Shown here one piece after another: positions 1-6,059 of a stretch of 6,717 nt of DNA. The stretch comes from Oligoflexia bacterium (lineage in GTDB: Bacteria > Bdellovibrionota > UBA1018), in NCBI GenBank assembly GCA_903854365.1, contig CAINWE010000394.1:1-6717 (forward strand), given 5' to 3'. The position numbers and the translations under genes were made by a program. Position 1 is the stretch's first letter; every line of letters begins with the position of its first letter. The notes under the pieces were generated by a model. It was not told the origin of the DNA. It made no database searches and saw only the letters and a list, made by a program, of their open reading frames with translations.

Positions 1-60
1 CTGGCATCATTCCTGGCATCATTCCTGGCATCATTCCTGGCATCATTCCTGGCATCATCC
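1..60. repeat. 12-bp tandem repeat encoding GMMP units
   Basis: Four identical consecutive copies of ctggcatcattc (1-48) are followed by a fifth copy with one change (49-60). The array reaches the window edge, so its full length is unknown. Read on the minus strand each unit encodes Gly-Met-Met-Pro in frame with the secreted protein. The copies are identical at nucleotide level, including synonymous positions, which points to recent expansion by slippage or unequal recombination. Because 12 is a multiple of 3, copy-number change would alter protein length without shifting the frame. Confidence 0.95.
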
Positions 61-1927
61 CTCCTGCTGCCATCATTCCGGCCATCGCCATGTCAGGCGC
101 TGCTCCGCCGTTGAGCAGTTGGGTCTCGGCGATTTGGTCGCGCCTTTTGTCGTTGAGAGCTTCGTGAGCCACTTGAGATGCTTTCAAGATGGCGTTTCGG
201 TATTCCATGAGCTTCGTGCACTCCTCGGAGTTGGCACTTTTGATAGTCAGACAGGACTCTCTTCTTGCTTTTGCCCATTCTTGAAGAAGCTGGGTTTCCT
301 TCATCTTGATGATCGGAATTCCAGCGTTTCCTTGTCTTGCTTCAGCATAGAGACGACGAATTTTGAGATCTAAAAGGGGTTGCGCATAGACCTGCCTGGT
401 TTTGCCCTCTAATCCTTCCATCAGGTCCTTTTGGACGATTTCGATGGCTTTGGTACAGTGGGAGACGATCCCGTCGTCAACGGGACAGAGCTTGTTAGCT
501 AGAAATCCTAGGTGAAATCGAGCTTTTTCAATCAGTTGCTCACGATTCACTAGGTTTGCGTGACTGAGCTTTGCGATCCATTTCCTGAGGTCCTCGCGGA
601 TTTGGTCGACTTTTTCGGCGTCGTCTCGATTGACTTGGGTGACTTCGAGTTTAAAACGCTCATTCTCATTTTCGAGAACGGATTTGTCGAGTTGTCTGAG
701 GTGCCGTCGTTTCTCAGTTTCATCGCTAATCCCGCCTTCGACACCCTTAAAGTCTTTCATGAGTTGTTCAATGGCATGCTGAGCTGCGTGGGCCGTGTCC
801 ATGGTTCGACAGTGGGCTACCTGAGCCCAGAGGTGAGCCAGCCTTTTCTTTTGCGCTTCTTGGGCGGCATGAAGGTCAGCTTCTTGTGCTGCTCGGCGTT
901 CCGCGCCTTCGGCCTCATGCTTCGCATGGGCCCGGGCTTCTTGATCTTGCTCAGTAACGAAAAGATGATTCTCCTCCGGAGCGGGCGAATCGCCATCCGA
1001 AAATGATTCACAGTGGATTTTATTGCCCTCTAAGTAAGCAACTTTAATGTCCCCTGAGCGATTGTGTTCGGTCAGGTCAAAATCTGTGATTTCAAAATGG
1101 GCCCAATTTTCTCCACGCTGAAATGGATCACCTTGGTTTTGATGGGTTTCTATGCAGCGCTCGAGTTCACCGTTGCCGCTTTTGTCCCAGACCCCCACTG
1201 CAATCGCAGTACTTGAGCATGACTGGCGATCGGATCGACCTCGTTCGTCAAAACTATTGGGATCGTAGAATACTACTTTTAAAAATTCCTGACAATTTGC
1301 GGGTAATTTACCAATGACCTTCGCGCGCACAGTGCCCGAGTGGTCCTTCTCAACTACCACGTTAAAGTCTGGAATGAGGTGGTGAATTTTACGTAAGCGC
1401 CAGGTAGACTGGCGACGTGGCTTCGCGTGTGGATGATGGTCGGAGTGAGCGACTGCTAAGGTTTGTGCACTCGGGTGCGTGTTCCGCTTGTGCTCTGACG
1501 AGGAAACACCAGATTGGAGTTGGTCTGCCTCTCTTCTGACGCTGGCTGCAAAGTTCATGAAGCTATGGAATACGACATTTTCGGCGTCATTGGGAAAAGT
1601 GCGGTGCGCTGCTTGAATCAACTTGGGTATTTCGTTCTTAATCTGCTCGGCGCAAAATTCAACTCCTGTGCTGAAGGCTGGGTGCGTCTGAAGTCGTTTC
1701 GATAGCCTCTTACAATTGGCGAGGTTTTGGAGGATTGTTTTCACGGGATTGGTTTTGAAAGAATCTATTCTTTTGTTTATTTGGCCCCACTGGTTGCCTC
1801 TGTACTTTGACTGAATTTCGCTTTTATCCTGACGTGTCCCCCAATCTAACGCCAATGTAGGTTGCGTAGCCGCAAAAAAGCTCAAAACGGCTAAGCTGAG
1901 GGTGAGGTTATGATTAAAATTCAGCAT
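1..1927 (-). CDS. Predicted secreted protein with Met-rich GMMP C-terminal repeats, 3' end missing (unknown function)
   Basis: The frame stays open for 642 codons from ATG at 1927 to the left edge without a stop, so the C-terminus is missing. The ATG follows an AGGAG at 1936-1940 with an 8-base spacer, and the N-terminus is a good Sec signal peptide: a hydrophobic stretch at about residues 8-20, with likely cleavage after TLA at residue 26. Residues about 30-135 look helical. About 180-305 looks beta-rich and contains DxSGNG at 248-253. About 320-470 is charged and Ala/Glu/Gln/His-rich, probably a long helix or coiled coil. Eleven cysteines are visible (72, 92, 212, 237, 258, 306, 373, 481, 491, 559, 570). 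Several fall in close pairs, as expected of a protein folded in the periplasm or outside the cell, although disulfides are inferred. From about residue 612 the chain becomes Met/Gly/Ala/Pro-rich and ends in consecutive GMMP units. I recognise no enzyme motif and assign no function. Confidence is high that it is coding, low on its role. Confidence 0.88.
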   Translation of the reverse strand, partial: MLNFNHNLTLSLAVLSFFAATQPTLALDWGTRQDKSEIQSKYRGNQWGQINKRIDSFKTNPVKTILQNLANCKRLSKRLQTHPAFSTGVEFCAEQIKNEIPKLIQAAHRTFPNDAENVVFHSFMNFAASVRREADQLQSGVSSSEHKRNTHPSAQTLAVAHSDHHPHAKPRRQSTWRLRKIHHLIPDFNVVVEKDHSGTVRAKVIGKLPANCQEFLKVVFYDPNSFDERGRSDRQSCSSTAIAVGVWDKSGNGELERCIETHQNQGDPFQRGENWAHFEITDFDLTEHNRSGDIKVAYLEGNKIHCESFSDGDSPAPEENHLFVTEQDQEARAHAKHEAEGAERRAAQEADLHAAQEAQKKRLAHLWAQVAHCRTMDTAHAAQHAIEQLMKDFKGVEGGISDETEKRRHLRQLDKSVLENENERFKLEVTQVNRDDAEKVDQIREDLRKWIAKLSHANLVNREQLIEKARFHLGFLANKLCPVDDGIVSHCTKAIEIVQKDLMEGLEGKTRQVYAQPLLDLKIRRLYAEARQGNAGIPIIKMKETQLLQEWAKARRESCLTIKSANSEECTKLMEYRNAILKASQVAHEALNDKRRDQIAETQLLNGGAAPDMAMAGMMAAGGMMPGMMPGMMPGMMPGMMP

Positions 1928-1935
1928 AAATACTA

Positions 1936-1940
1936 CTCCT
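1936..1940 (-). promoter_or_regulatory. Ribosome binding site of the secreted-protein gene
   Basis: AGGAG on the minus strand lies 8 bases before ATG at 1927. Together with the signal peptide that begins at that ATG, it fixes the start of the leftward gene. Confidence 0.75.
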
Positions 1941-1983
1941 GAACACTGCTTCTACGGCAACTCTGCTGTGATGGCTCTCGCAT

Positions 1984-2008
1984 GCCCTTGTCAAACTTGA
2001 CGCAGGGC
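1984..2008. repeat. Imperfect inverted repeat (hairpin)
   Basis: GCCCT at 1984-1988 pairs with AGGGC at 2004-2008, and inside it GTCA at 1990-1993 pairs with TGAC at 1998-2001. The inner stem can extend to GTCAA/TTGAC around a two-base loop. An internal T opposite GC interrupts the stem. GATGG (1970-1974) and CCATC (2008-2012) add a possible outer arm, sharing base 2008. On the minus strand it overlaps the stop codon of the small ORF and lies in the leader of the secreted-protein gene. No T-run follows on either strand, so it is not a standard intrinsic terminator. Confidence 0.4.
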
Positions 2009-2212
2009 CATCATGTATCTCCGAAGAGCAAGTCTTGAGCCAACGGCGGCAACGGAAAGCATGCTTAAAATCCCAACTATTTTAGCTAGATATAAATAAA
2101 TCACAACAATTGATTTAAGGCGGGTGTGTCTGAGTTCTGGAGGTGTGTCAAAAATATCGGCATTAAATCCGTCGATTCCGGCAGACCTCTTCCACTTCCC
2201 CGCGCGGTCCAC
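1991..2212 (-). CDS. Possible small single-pass membrane protein (hypothetical, doubtful)
   Basis: A 73-residue frame begins with GTG at 2212 and ends with TGA at 1991-1993. Its most protein-like trait is a hydrophobic stretch at about residues 34-58, which could be one membrane helix flanked by basic residues (KRSAG before, SRLALRRY after), leaving a polar N-terminal third. Against it: the only start giving the full length is GTG, no convincing Shine-Dalgarno precedes it, an in-frame stop lies five codons upstream, and the hydrophobic part coincides with an A/T-rich stretch that also contains promoter-like boxes for the gene to its left. If real, it would lie 63 bases upstream of the secreted-protein gene in the same direction. 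I recognise no family. It may be chance open frame in a promoter region. Confidence 0.25.
   Translation of the reverse strand: MDRAGKWKRSAGIDGFNADIFDTPPELRHTRLKSIVVIYLYLAKIVGILSMLSVAAVGSRLALRRYMMALRQV
2079..2106 (-). promoter_or_regulatory. Candidate sigma70-type promoter for the secreted-protein gene
   Basis: On the minus strand, TTGTGA (2106-2101) is separated by 16 bases from TAAAAT (2084-2079), which matches the TATAAT consensus at 5 of 6 positions. It lies in the most A/T-rich part of the intergenic region and would give a leader of roughly 145 bases before ATG 1927. It sits inside the doubtful small ORF, so promoter and ORF are competing readings of the same bases unless that ORF has its own upstream promoter. 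Based on consensus matching by eye only. Confidence 0.3.
2123..2149. repeat. Direct repeat GGTGTGTC, 19-base period
   Basis: GGTGTGTC occurs at 2123-2130 and again at 2142-2149, 19 bases apart start to start, close to two helical turns. It lies between the leftward and rightward genes, where a tandem regulator site would be placed. With only two short copies it may be chance, and no known operator is recognised. Confidence 0.3.
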
Positions 2213-2231
2213 TTCGCCCGGCCATCAAAAC

Positions 2232-2260
2232 TTGCTTCTAGGCCTTTGCCTTGTTAAGGT
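2232..2260 (+). promoter_or_regulatory. Weak candidate promoter for the lysine operon
   Basis: TTGCTT at 2232-2237 and TAAGGT at 2255-2260 are 17 bases apart, the right spacing for a sigma70 promoter. The downstream box matches the consensus poorly, at three of six positions. It would give a short leader of about 27 bases before ATG 2294. Some promoter must exist in this divergent gap, but this exact placement is a guess. Confidence 0.2.
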
Positions 2261-2281
2261 CCTCCAGAGCAAAAGACGAAC

Positions 2282-2286
2282 GAGGA
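2282..2286 (+). promoter_or_regulatory. Ribosome binding site of the amino-acid dehydrogenase gene
   Basis: GAGGA is followed by a 7-base spacer to ATG 2294. Two ATG codons stand in tandem at 2294 and 2297. The spacing suits the first slightly better, but the second cannot be excluded, a difference of one residue. Confidence 0.65.
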
Positions 2287-2293
2287 AACCAAG

Positions 2294-3358
2294 ATGATGA
2301 CTTTTAAGCAAATGCAACCCAGTAACTTTGAGCAAGTGGTGTTCTGCCAGGATGATCGGGTGGGCCTACGGGCCATCATTTCGATTCACTCCTCGGTGCT
2401 GGGACCTGCGACTGGTGGCACTCGCATGTGGGATTATGGGACCGAGGCAGAGGCCTTGACCGATGTTCTCCGGCTCTCTGAGGGGATGACTTACAAGGCG
2501 GCTATGGCTGGATTGGCCTGGGGTGGCGGCAAAGCTGTTTTGATTGGAGATTCAAAAACCCAAAAAACTCCCGCCATGCTTCAACGGTTTGGTGAGTTCG
2601 TAGATCGCCTAGGTGGAAATTACATTACCGCGAAGGATGTCGGCATTGGCGCAGACGACCTTCGTCAGGTGAAGCTCAAGACGCGACATGTCCTGGGGAT
2701 CGAAGGAGATCCAGGATCCAGCGGCGACCCTTCTCCAGCAACCGCTTGGGGCGTTTATCAGGGGATGCAATCGTCCGCTCTGGCTGCTTTTGGCACTCGA
2801 TCGCTGAAAGGGCTAAAAATTGCTTTGCAAGGGCTGGGGAGCGTTTCCTACTATTTGTTGGACTACCTGGCACAGGCAGAGGCAGCCGTTGTGGGCTGCG
2901 ATATTGATTTGGCAATGGTAGATCGAGCCGTTAAGAAGTTTGGAATTGAGATCGTCCGTCCCGATGAGATATATGATGTGAAGTGTGATATTTTTTCGCC
3001 TTCGGCGCTGGGCGCTTCGGTGAATGCTAAGACGCTTCCTCGAATTCAAGCTAAGGTGATCGCAGGTGCGGCAAATAATCAGTTGGCTACTCCTGACGAG
3101 GGCCATGAAATCATGCGGAGAGGAATGATCTACGCCCCTGATTATGTGATTAACGGCGGGGGATTGATTAATATTTATTATGAAGATCCGGCTCGTGGGG
3201 GCTATTCTAAGACTCGTGCCTTCGAACATGTTGCAAAAATCGGTCAGACCGTCTCTGAGATTCTTGAGCGTTCTCAAGCGGAAAATATTCCTTCCCAAAT
3301 CGTTGCCAATCGAATGGCTGATGAGAGGATTGAAGCGAAGCGTAAAAGTCGGCTTTGA
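2294..3358 (+). CDS. Leucine/phenylalanine/valine dehydrogenase family enzyme (NAD-dependent)
   Basis: This 354-residue enzyme belongs to the Glu/Leu/Phe/Val dehydrogenase family, which reversibly deaminates an L-amino acid to its 2-oxo acid with NAD+. Bacillus leucine dehydrogenase is about 364 residues. The N-terminal dimerisation/catalytic part shows GPATGGTRMW (37-46), the glycine-rich GGGK with Lys80, Lys68 in MTYKAA, and Asp115 in TAKDVG. The Rossmann part shows GLGSVS (180-185) and Asp203, where an acidic residue favours NAD over NADP. AGAANNQL (257-264) and APDYVING (281-288) complete the signature. Lys68, Lys80, Asp115 and Asn262 sit at the numbers I recall for Bacillus leucine dehydrogenase, so the catalytic set is intact. 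Pocket positions 40 (Thr), 114 (Lys), 291 (Leu) and 294 (Ile) differ from that enzyme, so exact substrate is uncertain. It is the first gene of the operon, ending 12 bases before kdd. It may supply NADH or 2-oxo acids, or deaminate a pathway amine; these are inferences. Confidence 0.93.
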   Translation: MMTFKQMQPSNFEQVVFCQDDRVGLRAIISIHSSVLGPATGGTRMWDYGTEAEALTDVLRLSEGMTYKAAMAGLAWGGGKAVLIGDSKTQKTPAMLQRFGEFVDRLGGNYITAKDVGIGADDLRQVKLKTRHVLGIEGDPGSSGDPSPATAWGVYQGMQSSALAAFGTRSLKGLKIALQGLGSVSYYLLDYLAQAEAAVVGCDIDLAMVDRAVKKFGIEIVRPDEIYDVKCDIFSPSALGASVNAKTLPRIQAKVIAGAANNQLATPDEGHEIMRRGMIYAPDYVINGGGLINIYYEDPARGGYSKTRAFEHVAKIGQTVSEILERSQAENIPSQIVANRMADERIEAKRKSRL

Positions 3359-3370
3359 TGGGGGGCAAGC

Positions 3371-4417
3371 ATGATTGCCCTGCGTCCAGCGGATCGCTTT
3401 GGGATTCAAAGGGTGCTGGTACCGCGGGGAGTTTTGCCCCAGCAAGCGGACCAGGTTGATCCGAGTTTGCCGATTGCTGAAGATGAGCTTTTGATTGATG
3501 TCGAAAGCTTAAATATCGATTCAGCGAGTTTTCATCAGATTTCCTCCGTCTGTGGCGGAGAACTGCCAAAAATCGAAAGGCATATTCTTGATTTGGTGAG
3601 GAAGCGCGGTAAGCATCATAATCCGGTCACAGGCTCGGGAGGCATGCTGATCGGTCGGGTGGCTGCCGTAGGTCCCGCTTTTCCTACTCACGAAAAGCCG
3701 GTTCAGGTAGGCGACCGCATTGCGACTTTGGTTTCTTTGTCGCTCACTCCTTTAGAAGTTCGAAAGATCAAAAAAATCCATCCTCAAACCGACCGAGTCG
3801 ATCTTGAGGGGCACGCGATCCTGTTTTCTTCTGGAATTTTCGCGTTATTGCCTTCTGATTTGCCTGAGTCTTTGGCTCTGGCGGTTCTTGATGTTGCCGG
3901 TGCGCCTGCTCAGACGCGACAATTGGTGAGCGAGAATCAGACCGTCGTGGTCATTGGTGGAGGAGGTAAGTCGGGAGTGCTCTGTCTTTATGAGGCAAAG
4001 CGAAGGCGGGGTGTTCGGACCATCGCGATTGATTATTCAGACGTTGGCATTCAGCGACTGAGGTCCCTGCCTTTTGTGGACCATGTGATTCAAGCGGACG
4101 CGAGAAGCGCTGTGGAAGTGATGAAGAAAGTCTCGGAAGTCACGGGGGGTAAGATGGGGGACCTCGTCATTAACGTCGCCAATCTGCCTGATACTGAGAT
4201 GTCCAGTGTTTTGAGTTGTAAGGCTGGAGGAATCGTCTATTTTTTCAGTATGGCCACGAATTTTACTCGAGCTGCTTTGGGGGCTGAGGGCGTTGGGGCT
4301 GATGTAGATCTGAGAATAGGAAATGGGTATACTTCCGGTCATGCTGAGTTAGCACTCGGGTTGATGCGCGAAAGTCCGGTATTAAGAAGCCTATTTACTG
4401 AAGTTTATTGTAGTTAG
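3371..4417 (+). CDS. kdd: L-erythro-3,5-diaminohexanoate dehydrogenase
   Basis: Kdd oxidatively deaminates L-erythro-3,5-diaminohexanoate, the product of lysine 5,6-aminomutase, to 5-amino-3-oxohexanoate and ammonia with NAD+ in lysine fermentation. The 348 residues are the usual family length and carry its hallmarks throughout: VLPQ (21-24), LNIDSASF (47-54), NPVTGSGGMLIG (84-95), ATLVSLSLTPL (118-128), DVAGAPAQT (174-182), the nucleotide-binding GGGGKSG (196-202) with Asp221 at the end of the next strand, NLPDTEMSS (271-279), YFFSMAT (290-296), and ALGAEGVG (302-309) followed by GNGYTSGHAE (317-326). The ATG is preceded by a G-run (3360-3365) rather than a classical AGGAGG, and the N-terminus aligns in style with known Kdd proteins, so the start is sound. 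It lies 12 bases after the dehydrogenase gene and 59 before kamD, which supplies its substrate. The fold and motifs are intact. Confidence 0.96.
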   Translation: MIALRPADRFGIQRVLVPRGVLPQQADQVDPSLPIAEDELLIDVESLNIDSASFHQISSVCGGELPKIERHILDLVRKRGKHHNPVTGSGGMLIGRVAAVGPAFPTHEKPVQVGDRIATLVSLSLTPLEVRKIKKIHPQTDRVDLEGHAILFSSGIFALLPSDLPESLALAVLDVAGAPAQTRQLVSENQTVVVIGGGGKSGVLCLYEAKRRRGVRTIAIDYSDVGIQRLRSLPFVDHVIQADARSAVEVMKKVSEVTGGKMGDLVINVANLPDTEMSSVLSCKAGGIVYFFSMATNFTRAALGAEGVGADVDLRIGNGYTSGHAELALGLMRESPVLRSLFTEVYCS

Positions 4418-4462
4418 TTTGCTGCTCTGAACGGAATTGAACATCGGGGATGTGATTCACCT

Positions 4463-4470
4463 AGGGAGGA
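4463..4470 (+). promoter_or_regulatory. Strong ribosome binding site of kamD
   Basis: AGGGAGGA lies 6 bases before ATG 4477. It is the best Shine-Dalgarno match in the window and clearly stronger than the G-run sites of kdd and kamE. The 59-base gap in which it sits (4418-4476) is too short for a cobalamin riboswitch and shows no terminator hairpin, so kamD is probably read through from kdd. Confidence 0.75.
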
Positions 4471-4476
4471 TTTCAG

Positions 4477-6042
4477 ATGGCGCACCTGCGACTGGACCAG
4501 CCATTAGTGGAAAAGTGTCGAGAGTTTGCTCGGGACATTGTTCAACCCATTGAGCAACTCATCGACACTCATACCACTGTTGCTATTGAACGGGCTACCC
4601 TTCGACTGATTGGGGTAGACGGAGCCATACAGTCGAATGGTCAGTGGGTGCCTCAGGTGAATTTGATTATTGAGGATCTCAGAAGACAAGGTGTCCTGGG
4701 GAGTGGGGTACTGACCTGGTTCGCCAACGGCTTGATTCAAACCAAGATGACAGCCGCCGAGTTGGGTGAGGCTGTTGCGAACCAGAAGGTTAAGTTGACC
4801 GAACTGCCTCAAGCGCCCGAGGCGGAGGTCAGAGCGAGGGCCCTCTCCTTGGCTCAAGGCGCGCGGACTTATTTGATTCAACAGAGAGATGCCAGGGATT
4901 CTCTCAGAGCGGAGTTGAAGGATCAATTTGATCCTCAGGGCAAGAACGGGCCCATTTTGTACGTGATTGTGGCCACAGGCAACATTTTTGAGGATGTCAT
5001 TCAGGCTAAGGCAGCAGCCCAGGCAGGGGCCGATGCGATTGCTGTGATTCGAAGTACGGCGCAATCTCTGTTGGACTTTGTCCCTCATGGAGCAACCACA
5101 GAGGGCTTTGGGGGTACGTATGCGACCCAGGAAAATTTTAGAATTATGCGTCGGGCATTAGACGAGGAGGGGAAGAGGTTGGGGCGCTATCTTCGTCTCA
5201 CCAACTACTGTTCCGGTCTTTGCATGCCAGAAATCGCTGCATTGGGGGCAATGGAGAAACTCGACTTTCTGCTGAACGATGCGATGTATGGAATTCTGTT
5301 CCGCGATATTAATATGAAGCGGACCCTGATCGACCAACATTTTTCTCGAAAAATTATTGCCCTCTCTCGAATCGTGATCCACACAGGTGAAGATAACTAC
5401 CTGACGACCGCTGATGCCGTGGAGAATGGTCACCAGGTCCTGGCTTCTCAATTCATCAATGAGTGTTTTGCTAAACATGCCGGCATGACTGAAGATCTCA
5501 TGGGTTTGGGACATGCTCAGGAGATGGACCCTGAACACCCGGATGTTTTTTTGCTTGAGATTGCCCGTGCCCAAATGACCCGAGATATTTTCCCGAATGC
5601 GCCCATCAAATTTATGCCCCCGACTCGCTTTAAGTGTGGCGATATTTTTTACAGTCATTTGATGGACGCCATGTTTAATTGGGTAGGTGTTGTCACAGGA
5701 CAAACCATTCAGCTCCTGGGCATGGCGACTGAGGCCATGCACACGCCACTCCTTCAAGATCGTTGGATGAGTATCAAGAATGCGAAATACATTTTTAACG
5801 GCGCAAAAAGTTTGAGACGAGAGATTGAGTTCAAACCCAATGGGATCATTGAGAATTGGGCCTCAAAAGTCTTGAAAGACACGTACGAGCATTTGAGTAT
5901 CATTCACAAAAAGGGCTTGTTTCGCGCGATTCAGGAAAGGGCCTTTGCCGAGGTCAGTCGGACCGAGACCGGCGGTAAAGGTCATGACGGCGTCTTGTTA
6001 AAAGACTCGAACTACTTGAATCCATTTTTTGAGTTACTTTAA
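4477..6042 (+). CDS. kamD: Lysine 5,6-aminomutase alpha subunit
   Basis: KamD is the large TIM-barrel subunit of the adenosylcobalamin- and PLP-dependent enzyme that moves the terminal amino group of beta-lysine or D-lysine to C5, giving 3,5- or 2,5-diaminohexanoate. At 521 residues it is close to the Clostridium sticklandii subunit (about 516). The N-terminus carries the family's HTTVAIERATLRLIGVDG (32-49), so the start is sound. Core motifs are RSTAQSLLDFVP (192-203), HGATTEGFGGTYATQEN (204-220), TNYCSGLCMPEIA (242-254) and MPPTRFKCGD (380-389). Arg192, Ser197, Tyr271, Asp306 and Lys378 all lie at a constant offset of 8 from the C. sticklandii residues I recall as contacting PLP or substrate (184, 189, 263, 298, 370), so the active site appears complete. 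It has no PLP Schiff-base lysine of its own; that is in KamE, encoded 17 bases downstream. Cytoplasmic. Ornithine 4,5-aminomutase is a distant relative, but the alpha/beta split and the kdd neighbour favour lysine. Confidence 0.97.
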   Translation: MAHLRLDQPLVEKCREFARDIVQPIEQLIDTHTTVAIERATLRLIGVDGAIQSNGQWVPQVNLIIEDLRRQGVLGSGVLTWFANGLIQTKMTAAELGEAVANQKVKLTELPQAPEAEVRARALSLAQGARTYLIQQRDARDSLRAELKDQFDPQGKNGPILYVIVATGNIFEDVIQAKAAAQAGADAIAVIRSTAQSLLDFVPHGATTEGFGGTYATQENFRIMRRALDEEGKRLGRYLRLTNYCSGLCMPEIAALGAMEKLDFLLNDAMYGILFRDINMKRTLIDQHFSRKIIALSRIVIHTGEDNYLTTADAVENGHQVLASQFINECFAKHAGMTEDLMGLGHAQEMDPEHPDVFLLEIARAQMTRDIFPNAPIKFMPPTRFKCGDIFYSHLMDAMFNWVGVVTGQTIQLLGMATEAMHTPLLQDRWMSIKNAKYIFNGAKSLRREIEFKPNGIIENWASKVLKDTYEHLSIIHKKGLFRAIQERAFAEVSRTETGGKGHDGVLLKDSNYLNPFFELL

Positions 6043-6059
6043 GGAATAGGGTGGGGGAT

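Larger units (their letters stand above)
1928..2293. other. Divergent intergenic region between secreted-protein gene and lysine operon
   Basis: This 366-base stretch separates a leftward and a rightward gene, so it should hold both sets of promoters. The part at about 2078-2107 is strikingly A/T-rich compared with its surroundings. It contains a possible small minus-strand ORF, an inverted repeat, a spaced direct repeat and candidate promoter boxes, listed separately. I saw no tRNA-like fold, no riboswitch I could recognise and no hairpin followed by a T-run. Confidence 0.6.

Noticed and set aside
1..60. CRISPR array or intergenic satellite
   Set aside because: The 12-base copies abut with no spacers and are in frame with a coding region.
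560..1006. Plus-strand open frame of 148 codons, and smaller ones at 119-373, 1123-1317 and 1514-1705
   Set aside because: All lie opposite the continuous 642-codon minus-strand gene, which has a signal peptide, a ribosome site and protein-like composition; these are antisense shadows.
2146..2151. Perfect TTGACA on the minus strand as a -35 box
   Set aside because: The bases at -10 spacing read CACACC, so there is no partner; it overlaps the GGTGTGTC repeat by chance or for another reason.
2164..2225. Minus-strand ATG at 2225 as the start of the small ORF
   Set aside because: It is in a different frame and reaches a stop after about 20 codons.
3358..3360. ATG overlapping the dehydrogenase stop (TGATG) as the kdd start
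   Set aside because: It is not in the kdd frame; the frame it opens ends within about 35 codons, while ATG 3371 gives the family N-terminus.
2813..3569. Minus-strand frames of 210 and 120 codons across the dehydrogenase-kdd junction
   Set aside because: They oppose two clearly recognised enzymes and have compositions typical of antisense translation.
4418..4476. Possible cobalamin riboswitch or internal promoter before kamD
   Set aside because: Only 59 bases are available, too few for a cobalamin riboswitch; no conserved box or hairpin was seen.
4504..5757. Minus-strand frames of 194 and 199 codons (4504-5088, 5158-5757)
   Set aside because: Both are antisense to kamD, whose protein is recognisable from end to end.
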